In this document: positions 33,489 to 41,367 of the stretch, piece after piece
Layout of the letters: each line of letters opens with the position of its first letter
Numbering within the stretch: position 1 is the first letter of the stretch
Source: JAKOVR01 sp031415655
GTDB lineage: Bacteria; Actinomycetota; Acidimicrobiia; Acidimicrobiales; Acidimicrobilacustridaceae
Length of the DNA: 64,000 nucleotides
Assembly: GCA_031415655.1 (NCBI GenBank)
Contig: JANOSD010000073.1
Location: 1-64,000, forward strand
Direction of reading: 5' to 3'
Notes under the pieces: model-generated
The model's database searches: none
What the model was told of the DNA's origin: nothing
What the model saw: the letters and a program-made list of their open reading frames with translations, nothing else
Program-made: the position numbers and the translations under genes

Positions 33489-35624
33489 GTGGGGGTAGGG
33501 GAACCTGATCAAGGGGGCGCATTGCGCTGGTTCGCCAATTTTGTCCGACGGCATCCGCTGGGCCTCGGAGTCGTCCTCGTATTTGCCGCCGCCACGGCCT
33601 TCGGCACTCGAGCCGCCATCCTGGGCACCGGACCGGCCGGTGTCACGAACGCGCAGGTCCGCACTGTGGTGCCCCTTGCCCCTCGCTTGACCGCCGGAAC
33701 CGATGAGCGGGTCTACCGGATCGACGCCGGTCGTTCGTCGGTGACCTATGAAATCACGGAGCAGCTGATTGGCAAGGAAAACACCGCCAAGGGCACCACA
33801 AAGGGTGTTGCTGGTGACCTTGCGCTCAATACCAAAGACGGTTCGGCGAGCCGCGTGGGGGAGATCGTGGTGAATGTTGAACAGCTCAGCTCGGATCAGG
33901 AATTGCGTGATCGGCGGATTCGAGTCGAGTTTCTTGAATCGTCCCGATACCCGCTGGCCCGATTCTCCACCACCATGATCGAAGGCTTGCCGGCCACGAT
34001 CACCGACGGCACGGCGTACCCCGTCACCCTCCGCGGCGACCTCACGGTCAAGGAGACCGCCAAGCCAGCAGCCTTGACCGGCACCGCCACACGCTCGAAC
34101 GACGAGATCGTGTTTCGTGCCGAGTCGACCGTTAACCTGCGCGACTTCGGCGTCGGACCCATCTCACTGGCGGGCATGGTGCAAACCAAAGACACCGCCA
34201 AGCTGGTCTTCGACGTCACCGCTGTCCACGAAAACAAGCCCGTGCCGAGCTCGCTTGGCGTGCCGGAGCAATTCGCCACGAATACGGGCGGCCCGTCGCC
34301 GTCGTTCGCCAGCGTGGTGCAGCCAATTCTGGAGACGAGCTGCGCGTCGTGCCACAACAGTGGTGGGGTTGGCTCGCATGTCTGGAAGCTCGACACGGCA
34401 ACCGATGCCACGTCGGCCAAGGGTGGTCTGGCCCCCGTTACCCAGAGTGGCTACATGCCGCCGTGGCCTGCGTCCGAAAAGGGCTTGAAGCTCAAACACG
34501 ATCGATCACTCAACGCCGAGCAGATCAAGGCCATCACCGAATGGTCCAACGCGGGGTCGCCGATCGACGTAGATGCCAACACGCCGATCAAGGCCCCGGC
34601 CAAGGCGATTGGTCCCCAGGTCCGCCCGGATCGGGACGTCGGGATGGCGGAGGCGTATCAGGGGTCAACCGCGCTTACCAACGACTACCGGTGTTTCATC
34701 TTCGATCCGTTGATCACGAAACCGACGGCCATGACGGCGTTCGAATTCAAGCCCGATCGGATCAGCAACGTGCATCACGCGGTGGGCACCCTCGTACCGG
34801 CCGCCAGCGTGGCCCGGGCGAAGCAGTCCGACGCTGATGCTCCAGGCGCAGGTTGGCCGTGTTTCGTGGGGACGAGTGGGTCGATCTCTGCCGCTGGTGG
34901 TCGAGGAGGAGGTCAGTTCACGGCGTGGGCGCCGGGGCAGAACCCCACCTTCTTCCCTGATGGGACCGGGCTCCGGCTCTCGCCCGGTGACGTGCTGGTG
35001 TTTCAAATCCACTACCACTTTTTGCACGATGCGCCGCTCGATCGTTCGAGCGTGATCCTTCAGCTCGACGATCGCGACGATCTTGCGCCGGTGAATGTCG
35101 AGACATACCTCGGGCCAGCCGAGATCCCGTGCGCCACCTGGGAGAGCGGTCCGCTGTGCAACCGAGAGGCCATGCTCGACGATCTTGCCACCGACTACGG
35201 GCCGTCGGTTCGGCTGATCGCCAACGGCTTGATGGCCTCGTGCGGAGCCAAGCTGGAGGACTTCGCCGCCATGACCGACGGCAAAGCCTCTTCCTTCTGC
35301 GAAGGCACTCTCTCGGAGGATGCCAACCTCATCAACATGTTCGTGCACGAACACGAGCTCGGTACCAAGATCCGCCTGACCCTCAATCCCGGCACGCCCG
35401 AAGAGAAGATTCTGATCGACGTGCCCCACTGGGATTTTGGCTGGCAACTGATCTACGAACCGGCCGAACCCTTCCAGGTGAAGAAGGGCGACACCATCCG
35501 GGTGGACTGCGCCTGGGACCGAGCATTGAGCCGGGCGAAGGAGTCTCGGTACATCACGTGGTCCGAAGGAACAGAAGACGAGATGTGTTACTCCTACCTC
35601 ACCACGAGCCCCGTGCGCCCCTGA
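33489..35624 (+). CDS. YceI / cytochrome c / copper type II monooxygenase-like fusion protein
   Basis: This 711-residue exported protein has one N-terminal membrane helix ('LGLGVVLVFAAATAF'). Domain 1 (about residues 75-237) is a YceI-like lipid-binding beta barrel ('YRIDAGRSSVTYEITEQLIG', 'VTLRGDLTVKETAKPAAL'). Domain 2 is a mono-haem cytochrome c with Cys285, Cys288 and His289 in 'TSCASCHNSGG' and a likely Met ligand in 'GYMPPWPASE'. Domain 3 resembles copper type II ascorbate-dependent monooxygenases: His429-His430 in 'NVHHAVGTL', His508/His510 in 'FQIHYHFL', and His620/His622 in 'MFVHEHELGTKIRLTL'. It could oxidise a lipid-like or hydrophobic substrate with electrons passed through the haem. 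TTG 33522 with AAGGGGG upstream is an alternative start. Confidence 0.8.
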   Translation: MGVGEPDQGGALRWFANFVRRHPLGLGVVLVFAAATAFGTRAAILGTGPAGVTNAQVRTVVPLAPRLTAGTDERVYRIDAGRSSVTYEITEQLIGKENTAKGTTKGVAGDLALNTKDGSASRVGEIVVNVEQLSSDQELRDRRIRVEFLESSRYPLARFSTTMIEGLPATITDGTAYPVTLRGDLTVKETAKPAALTGTATRSNDEIVFRAESTVNLRDFGVGPISLAGMVQTKDTAKLVFDVTAVHENKPVPSSLGVPEQFATNTGGPSPSFASVVQPILETSCASCHNSGGVGSHVWKLDTATDATSAKGGLAPVTQSGYMPPWPASEKGLKLKHDRSLNAEQIKAITEWSNAGSPIDVDANTPIKAPAKAIGPQVRPDRDVGMAEAYQGSTALTNDYRCFIFDPLITKPTAMTAFEFKPDRISNVHHAVGTLVPAASVARAKQSDADAPGAGWPCFVGTSGSISAAGGRGGGQFTAWAPGQNPTFFPDGTGLRLSPGDVLVFQIHYHFLHDAPLDRSSVILQLDDRDDLAPVNVETYLGPAEIPCATWESGPLCNREAMLDDLATDYGPSVRLIANGLMASCGAKLEDFAAMTDGKASSFCEGTLSEDANLINMFVHEHELGTKIRLTLNPGTPEEKILIDVPHWDFGWQLIYEPAEPFQVKKGDTIRVDCAWDRALSRAKESRYITWSEGTEDEMCYSYLTTSPVRP

Positions 35625-35754
35625 ACGGGTTCTTTGGCCCGGTGCGTCGACCAACACCGAGTCTTCATGGTGCCGCCCTGATCTGGCGTCTCCCTGTCCT
35701 CTCCCCGTTGTGTCGCCCGCCGTGGGGTTGGCGATGCTCCTTTGGCTGGGTTAG

Positions 35755-35770
35755 AACAACAGGCGTTGTT
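35755..35770. promoter_or_regulatory. Short palindrome upstream of the ligase gene
   Basis: AACAAC at 35755-35760 and GTTGTT at 35765-35770 are separated by AGGC, 20 bp before the start of the acyl-CoA-ligase-like gene. It has the size of a TetR-type operator, but no regulator is adjacent. Confidence 0.3.
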
Positions 35771-35790
35771 GCATTCGGCGGGAGGCTGAA

Positions 35791-37308
35791 GTGCTTTTAA
35801 ATCCCATGCGTACCTTGCGCCGAGCGGAGATGGTATTTCGCCGGGATGAAACGCTCGGCTCGATCATTCACAGCTTGGCGGCCATTCATGGCGACAATCG
35901 GCTGGTCGAGGAGGCCGATGGCGGATTGCGTATCACGTTTGCCCAAGCCGCCAAGCGGGTTGGCCGATGGGCGGGCGGGGTAGCCGACCGCACGAAGCCA
36001 GGCGACCGAGTGGTGATCGCCACCCCCAACGGATACGAACAGTTTCTTCTCTGCCTTGCGGTCTCTCGCGCCGGCGCGATCCCCGTCCCGATCAATGAGC
36101 AGATGCGTCCCGACGAGATCACTCATGTGATTACCGACAGCGGCGCGGCATTGGTCATTCGGAGTGCCTCTGAGATCGACGGGGCCGAGCCGCTTTCCGT
36201 ACCCGTCGAGGCCGACCCTGGCGACGTTGCTGCGCTGTTCTACACCAGCGGCACGACAGGCAAGCCCAAGGGCGTCGAGCTCACCCATCGCGCCCTTGTT
36301 GGGCAGGTCGTCGCAGGGGTCGTGTGGCCGGCGGGGCTGCGCAAAGATGAAGCGGTTTTCAGCCTCCCGGTGGCCCACATCATGGGTTTCGCCACGCTGA
36401 TGATGCTGGCGTGTACGGGGCTGCCCGCCTACGTGCTCCCGAAGTTCCGGCCCACCGATGTGCTCGACGCGATCGAGTCGCGACGGTCGTCGGTGTTCAT
36501 CGGGGTGCCGGCGATGTACCGGATGATGCTCGAAGCCGGCGCCGAGGATCGTGACCTGTCGTCGATCCGAGTGTGGGGATCCGGTGCCGACGTCATGCCA
36601 ACGGATCTGGCCCATCAATTCAAGAAGATGGGGGCCACGTTCTGCCTGCCGATCGCCGGTCCCATTGGCGAGGCATTGTTCGTCGAGGGATACGGAATGG
36701 TGGAAGTCGGCGGTGGTGTCGCCGCCAAGCTCAGCCCGCCGATGATCAACCTCGGCTTGGGCGAGTCGGTGGGAATCCAACTTCCCGGCTACCGCTTGAA
36801 GGTGGTCGATGCGAGCGGTGGTGAAGTGTCAGCCGGCTCGATCGGTGAACTCCTCGTCAAGGGTCCCGGCGTCACCAAGGGCTACTGGAACGCCCCGGAA
36901 GCCACCTCGGCGGCCATCACTTCCGACGGATGGCTTCGCACGGGCGATCTGGCCCGCAAGGGCCCGTTCGGCACGGTGATGTTTGTTGGTCGACAGAAGG
37001 ACGTGATCAAACACGGCGGGTACTCGGTGTATGCCAACGAGGTACAGCAGGCGCTGGAAGAACACCCGTCGATCCTCGAGGCCGCAGTCATCGGTCTGCC
37101 TGACGATCGGGTGGGCGAGGTGCCGGCCGCAGTCGTCCGACTCGATGACGGCGTCACGCTCGAGTCCATCGACCTTCCGAGATGGGCTGCAGACCGCCTC
37201 GCCCACTACAAGGTGCCGAAGCAGTTCGTCGCTGTTGACGACTTGCCTCGAACCGGCACCAAGAAGGTTCAAAAGAGCGAGCTGTTGTCGCTGTTTTCGA
37301 CCACGTAA
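35791..37308 (+). CDS. AMP-dependent synthetase / acyl-CoA ligase (ANL superfamily)
   Basis: The 505-residue enzyme activates a carboxylic acid with ATP and passes it to CoA or another acceptor. 'ALFYTSGTTGKPKGVELTH' is the P-loop motif. The hinge region reads 'SDGWLRTGDLARKGPFG' and 'GRQKDVIKHGGYSVYANEV', and the catalytic Lys lies in 'TGTKKVQKSELLSLF'. In the middle, 'FVEGYGMVEVGGGVA' replaces the usual YGxTE, so the acyl pocket may be unusual. The substrate is unknown. GTG 35791 gives the longest protein; ATG 35806 is equally possible. Confidence 0.87.
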   Translation: MLLNPMRTLRRAEMVFRRDETLGSIIHSLAAIHGDNRLVEEADGGLRITFAQAAKRVGRWAGGVADRTKPGDRVVIATPNGYEQFLLCLAVSRAGAIPVPINEQMRPDEITHVITDSGAALVIRSASEIDGAEPLSVPVEADPGDVAALFYTSGTTGKPKGVELTHRALVGQVVAGVVWPAGLRKDEAVFSLPVAHIMGFATLMMLACTGLPAYVLPKFRPTDVLDAIESRRSSVFIGVPAMYRMMLEAGAEDRDLSSIRVWGSGADVMPTDLAHQFKKMGATFCLPIAGPIGEALFVEGYGMVEVGGGVAAKLSPPMINLGLGESVGIQLPGYRLKVVDASGGEVSAGSIGELLVKGPGVTKGYWNAPEATSAAITSDGWLRTGDLARKGPFGTVMFVGRQKDVIKHGGYSVYANEVQQALEEHPSILEAAVIGLPDDRVGEVPAAVVRLDDGVTLESIDLPRWAADRLAHYKVPKQFVAVDDLPRTGTKKVQKSELLSLFSTT

Positions 37309-37386
37309 CACCGCCGCCGGATTCCCGGATGCCGTTCCCCCGCCTCAGTGTGGCCGCCGCCGTTCTCGAGGAATGGTCCGGACGTG

Positions 37387-37914
37387 TCAGCGAGAACTTG
37401 GAGGTCCGACGCTGCCGACAGTGCTGCCGGCGCGACGTTTGTCGATCGCCAGTTCGACGACCACCTGCTCGTTGTCGTTGACTGATGTGGGGTACGACGG
37501 AAGCCCCGCACCGTTGGGAGCCACGGTTACCCCCACTTGGCACGGGTCGGTGAACAGCTTGCGATCACGATCCCATCGAATCGTGCAGCCTCTGTCCGTG
37601 CCCGGGAAACGGGCGTCGAAGGCGAGCCAACCGGTGAGGGGGTCGTCCCCGAGATGCTGGAGGTAGACGTCGCGATCGCCGCCGGCGACATCGGAGAATA
37701 GGAGCGGGCCATCGGTGGCAATGGAGATGGCACGTTCCTTCGCATTGCCGGCTTGGAACTGGAACGCCTTGGTAGGGATTTCTACCCGGCCACTCTCGTT
37801 TAGTGATGGGAGTGCGACCACGAACAGCACGACGCCGACGATGGCCACGATGGCGAAGCTGGCGGCCAAAAGCATCAGCGTGCGTGGGCGCAACTTTGTC
37901 TCGCTCACGGGCAC
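37387..37914 (-). CDS. Membrane-anchored protein with a Rieske-like domain lacking cluster ligands
   Basis: The 175-residue protein has a short cytoplasmic start, one helix ('LLAASFAIVAIVGVVLFVVA') and an outside domain. That domain follows the order of actinobacterial Rieske proteins: 'GPLLFSDVAGGDRDVYLQHL', 'GCTIRWDRDRKLFTDPCQV', and 'NGAGLPSYPTSVNDNEQVVV'. Two Cys remain where the C-x-H and C-x-x-H boxes should lie, but both His are absent, so no 2Fe-2S cluster is expected; the Cys may form a disulphide. GTG 37914 or GTG 37908 can start it. It is divergent from the B12-binding gene, 25 bp away. The Rieske relation is a pattern judgement, not a search result. Confidence 0.55.
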   Translation of the reverse strand: MPVSETKLRPRTLMLLAASFAIVAIVGVVLFVVALPSLNESGRVEIPTKAFQFQAGNAKERAISIATDGPLLFSDVAGGDRDVYLQHLGDDPLTGWLAFDARFPGTDRGCTIRWDRDRKLFTDPCQVGVTVAPNGAGLPSYPTSVNDNEQVVVELAIDKRRAGSTVGSVGPPSSR

Positions 37915-37938
37915 AGCGAAGACCGTAGTATCCGTTTT

Positions 37939-38346
37939 GTGAACCGCACCTATCGCGTCATCGTCGCCAAACCGGGGCTCGATGGCCATGATCGAGGGAT
38001 CAAGGTGATCGCGAGGGCACTGCGTGATGGTGGGTTCGAGGTGATCTACACCGGGCTGTTTCAGACCCCCGAGCAGGTGGCGGAGTCCGCCCTGCAGGAA
38101 GACGCCGATGCGGTGGGACTCTCGGTTCTCTCCGGCGCCCACATGACACTGTTCCCCCGCGTCGTGGAGGAGTTGGCAAAACGAGGGCTCGACGATGTGC
38201 TCGTATTTGGCGGCGGCATCGTGCCCGACGACGACATCGCCGAACTGCAGACCACGGGCGGGGTGGCCAAGATCTTCACCCCCGGCGCCCCTCTCGACGA
38301 CATCTGCGTGTGGTTGGAGTCTGCCCTCGATCGTCGTGACGGGTAA
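37939..38346 (+). CDS. Stand-alone cobalamin (B12)-binding subunit of an acyl-CoA mutase
   Basis: This 135-residue protein is a complete B12-binding Rossmann domain: 'VIVAKPGLDGHDRGIKVIAR' carries the DxHxxG motif whose His binds cobalt. 'ADAVGLSVLSGAHMTLFPRV' and 'VFGGGIVPDDDIAELQ' are the SxL and GG motifs that bind the nucleotide tail. It matches the C-terminal part of methylmalonyl-CoA mutase or the small subunit of ethylmalonyl/isobutyryl-CoA mutases. The large catalytic subunit is not in the window, so it works with a partner encoded elsewhere. GTG 37939 starts it. Confidence 0.88.
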   Translation: MNRTYRVIVAKPGLDGHDRGIKVIARALRDGGFEVIYTGLFQTPEQVAESALQEDADAVGLSVLSGAHMTLFPRVVEELAKRGLDDVLVFGGGIVPDDDIAELQTTGGVAKIFTPGAPLDDICVWLESALDRRDG

Positions 38347-38378
38347 CGAACGGCAACGAAGCACTAGCGTCAGCGCCC

Positions 38379-39119
38379 GTGAAAACCCAATGGTCTCGAA
38401 TAGCGATGTTGGCAGCGGGCAGTGCTCTTTTGGCTGGTGTTTCTTCCTGTGCCGCCACCTCCACCGGTGAGCCCGAGGTGGCCTTCACCGTGCCGGGCAA
38501 ACCGGCCACGACCACTTCCACCGCGCCACCCATGCCGAGTGCCAAGGACAAGCCCTGCGTGGCCCCCGTCGATGTTCCGGTAGCCGAAGGAAAGCCGGTC
38601 GTGAACGTCCCGATCGGCCCGCCTCCTACGGCCGTGAACAAGGTCGACCTCACCCCAGGTACGGGTGTTGAGGCCAAACTCGGCGACACCATCAAGGTGC
38701 ACTACGTCGGCATCGCCTGTTCCACCGGCAAACAGTTCGACTCGTCCTGGGACCGCAAGGCGCCGGCCGAGTTTCCTCTCACGGAGGGCGGCTTGATCAA
38801 AGGCTGGACCGACGGCATCCCCGGAATGAAGGTCGGCGGTCGGCGTCAGCTCGACATCCCGTCCGACCTCGCCTACGGCCCACAAGGACGTCCGCCCGAG
38901 ATCGCCCCCGACGAGGCATTGATCTTCGTGATCGATTTGGTCGAGACCAAAGCCGGTGATGCTGCCGCCGGGAGCACCCTTCCGTCGGCGCCTCCTGCCA
39001 CGCCCGCGACTGCACCTGCTGTAACGGTCGGCACCTCTCCCGTATCTACGGTCGCGGCCACGCCGGCGAACGCTGGCACCACGCCCGATAGCACCGTCGG
39101 CACCGCACCACCGTCCTGA
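38379..39119 (+). CDS. FKBP-type peptidyl-prolyl isomerase, lipoprotein
   Basis: The 246-residue protein has a lipoprotein signal with Cys24 in 'SALLAGVSSC', a Thr/Pro-rich linker, and an FKBP domain (about residues 88-193). The FKBP domain carries 'KLGDTIKVHYVGIACSTGKQ', 'FDSSWDRKAPAEFPL', 'LIKGWTDGIPGMKVGGRRQL' and 'IPSDLAYGPQGRPPEIAPDE', the classical FKBP active-site order. A long Ala/Thr/Pro tail follows. It should help fold exported proteins at the outer membrane face. GTG 38379 starts it 32 bp after the B12-binding gene, so co-transcription is possible. Confidence 0.9.
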   Translation: MKTQWSRIAMLAAGSALLAGVSSCAATSTGEPEVAFTVPGKPATTTSTAPPMPSAKDKPCVAPVDVPVAEGKPVVNVPIGPPPTAVNKVDLTPGTGVEAKLGDTIKVHYVGIACSTGKQFDSSWDRKAPAEFPLTEGGLIKGWTDGIPGMKVGGRRQLDIPSDLAYGPQGRPPEIAPDEALIFVIDLVETKAGDAAAGSTLPSAPPATPATAPAVTVGTSPVSTVAATPANAGTTPDSTVGTAPPS

Positions 39120-39132
39120 TCACCCCTTCCCC

Positions 39133-39178
39133 GATCCCGGTGCCCGATCAACGAGCCTGATCCCGGAGCCCGGTCAAC
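39133..39178 (+). repeat. 20-bp imperfect direct repeat upstream of sucC
   Basis: GATCCCGGTGCCCGATCAAC at 39133-39152 and GATCCCGGAGCCCGGTCAAC at 39159-39178 differ at two positions and are 6 bp apart, about 100 bp before sucC. They could be regulator sites or a small duplication. Confidence 0.5.
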
Positions 39179-39279
39179 CCGTTCGTATCGGTGCCGCCGG
39201 ACCGTCTTCCGAGTGTGCGGGTTGACGGCTCGTCAGGCGCAGTGGCCGACTTGTCTGCAACCTGACTAGGGTTCGCAAT

Positions 39280-40437
39280 GTGGATCTCATGGAATACCAA
39301 GGCAAACAGTTCTTCGCTTCGTTCGGCATCGCCGTGTCACCCGGGAAGGCCGTGCAAACGGTCGACAACGCCGTGGCCGCAGCCGACGAGTTGGGGTACC
39401 CCGTCGTAGTCAAAGCCCAAGTACACGTGGGCGGACGAGGCAAAGCCGGGGGGGTGAAACTGGCCAACAACGCCGATGAATGTCGGGAGCACGCCACCTT
39501 CATCCTCGGGCTCGACATCAAGGGACACATCGTTCGCACGGTGTGGATCGAGAAGGCGTCCGATATCGCCGAGGAGTACTACGCCAGCTTCACGCTCGAT
39601 CGCAGCGCCAAGAAGCACCTCGGGATGCTCAGTGCCGAAGGCGGCGTCGAGATCGAGACGGTTGCCGTCAACAACCCCGACGCCATCGCCAAGATCTGGA
39701 TCGATCCCGTCGACGGGCTTACCGTCGAAGCCGCTCGGGCCTGGGTTCTTGCCGCCAAGCTCAACCCGGTGGCTACCGAGGGTGCGGTGGAGATCCTGCA
39801 AACGCTCTACCGGGCCTATACCGAAGGCGACGCTGATCTCGCCGAGATCAACCCGCTCGTCCTCACGGCGCCGGCCTCCGACGGCTTGGTTCACGCTCTC
39901 GACGCCAAGGTCACGCTCGACAACAACGCCCAATACCGCCACGAGTGGGACGAGTTCGAAGCCACGCAAATCCGCGATGATCGGGAGCAGGCGGCCCACG
40001 AGGCTGATCTTCAGTACGTCGGTCTCGATGGTTACGTCGGCATCATCGCCAACGGCGCCGGCTTGGCGATGAGCACGCTCGACGTCGTCAGTCAGGTGGG
40101 CGGCGAAGCGGCCAATTTCCTCGATGTCGGCGGCGGCGCCGACGCCACGAAGTTCGTCAACGCGCTCGGCATCATCGACAACGACCCGCGCGTGAAGTCG
40201 ATCTTCATCAATATCTTCGGTGGCATTACCCGGGGTGAGGAAGTGGCCAACGGGATCATCACTGCCCTGGGGCAGATCGACATCTCGAGTCCGATCGTGA
40301 TCCGTCTCGATGGCACCAACGCCGACGAGGGCCGAGCGATCCTCGAACCGCACCTGAACGACAAGCTGCAAATGCAACCCACCATGTTGGAAGCCGCCCG
40401 TACGGCGGTTGCGCTCGCCGGAGGAACGGTCAAGTGA
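39280..40437 (+). CDS. sucC: Succinyl-CoA synthetase (ADP/GDP-forming) beta subunit
   Basis: SucC pairs with SucD to interconvert succinyl-CoA and succinate with nucleotide formation in the TCA cycle. The 385-residue protein has the ATP-grasp domain ('MEYQGKQFFASFGIAVSPG', 'VVKAQVHVGGRGKAGGVKLA', 'DLAEINPLVLT') and the CoA-ligase domain ('NGAGLAMSTLDVV', 'NFLDVGGGADATKFV', 'INIFGGITRGEEVA'). GTG 39280 starts it. Its stop overlaps the sucD start (GTGA), which keeps subunit levels matched. Confidence 0.96.
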   Translation: MDLMEYQGKQFFASFGIAVSPGKAVQTVDNAVAAADELGYPVVVKAQVHVGGRGKAGGVKLANNADECREHATFILGLDIKGHIVRTVWIEKASDIAEEYYASFTLDRSAKKHLGMLSAEGGVEIETVAVNNPDAIAKIWIDPVDGLTVEAARAWVLAAKLNPVATEGAVEILQTLYRAYTEGDADLAEINPLVLTAPASDGLVHALDAKVTLDNNAQYRHEWDEFEATQIRDDREQAAHEADLQYVGLDGYVGIIANGAGLAMSTLDVVSQVGGEAANFLDVGGGADATKFVNALGIIDNDPRVKSIFINIFGGITRGEEVANGIITALGQIDISSPIVIRLDGTNADEGRAILEPHLNDKLQMQPTMLEAARTAVALAGGTVK

Positions 40438-41327
40438 GCATTTTCGTCGACGAGAACACCAAGGTTCTCTACCAGGGCCTCACCGGTTCACAAGGCCGCT
40501 ACTACGGGCTCTTGAACCGCGCCTATGGCACCAACGTCGTGGCGGGCACGAACCCCAAGAAGGCCGGCGAAGACGTCGAAGGCATTCCCATCTTCGCCAA
40601 CTGTGCCGACGCCGTCGCTGCCACCGGCGCCACTGCTTCCTGCATCTTCATTCCCGCCCCCGGTGTGAAAGCCGCCGTGATGGACGCCGCTGAAGGTGGC
40701 ATCGAGTTCATTGTTTGCATCACCGAAGGTGTGCCGGCGCAGGACGAAGCCTGGTTCTTCAACAAGCTCAAGCGCGACTTCCCCAACGTTGCACTCCTCG
40801 GCCCCAACTGCCCCGGCATCATCAGCCCTGGCAAATGCAACATCGGGATCACCGCCGGCCACATCGCCAAGGAAGGTGGCCCGGTAGGCATCGTGAGCCG
40901 ATCGGGCACGCTCACCTACCAAGCGCTGTGGGAGCTCAAGCTCCAAGACGTCGGCGTCACCACGTGTGTCGGCATCGGTGGCGACCCCGTCCCGGGCACG
41001 AGTTTTATTGATTGCCTCGAGCGTTTCGAAGCCGACCCCGATACGAAAGCCGTGATGATGATCGGCGAGATCGGTGGCTCGGCCGAGGAAGAGGCGGCGG
41101 AGTTCATCGCGAACAAGATGAGCAAACCGGTCGTCTCCTATGTTGCCGGGGTCACCGCTCCGGCCGGCAAGAAGATGGGCCATGCTGGTGCCATCGTGTC
41201 GGGCGGCAAGGGCACTGCGCAGGGAAAGATGGACGCTTTGCGGGCCGCCGGAGTGCAGGTGGGCCTCAACCCCACCGAAGCCGGCGACCTCATGGTGGCC
41301 ATCGTCCGCGAAAACGGCTGGGTCTGA
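40434..41327 (+). CDS. sucD: Succinyl-CoA synthetase alpha subunit
   Basis: This 297-residue subunit binds CoA and carries the phosphorylated His. 'VLYQGLTGSQGRYYG' and 'GPNCPGIISPGKCNIG' are the CoA-binding motifs, 'VSRSGTLTYQALWELK' follows, and the active-site His lies in 'KKMGHAGAIVSGGKGTAQGK'. Length is typical. It is translationally coupled to sucC. Besides the TCA cycle, it can drain succinyl-CoA from methylmalonyl-CoA, which fits the B12-binding and epimerase genes nearby. Confidence 0.96.
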   Translation: MSIFVDENTKVLYQGLTGSQGRYYGLLNRAYGTNVVAGTNPKKAGEDVEGIPIFANCADAVAATGATASCIFIPAPGVKAAVMDAAEGGIEFIVCITEGVPAQDEAWFFNKLKRDFPNVALLGPNCPGIISPGKCNIGITAGHIAKEGGPVGIVSRSGTLTYQALWELKLQDVGVTTCVGIGGDPVPGTSFIDCLERFEADPDTKAVMMIGEIGGSAEEEAAEFIANKMSKPVVSYVAGVTAPAGKKMGHAGAIVSGGKGTAQGKMDALRAAGVQVGLNPTEAGDLMVAIVRENGWV

Positions 41328-41367
41328 CCCGTCTGTTGCGCTTGGTCTCCCAAACGGTGAAACACTG

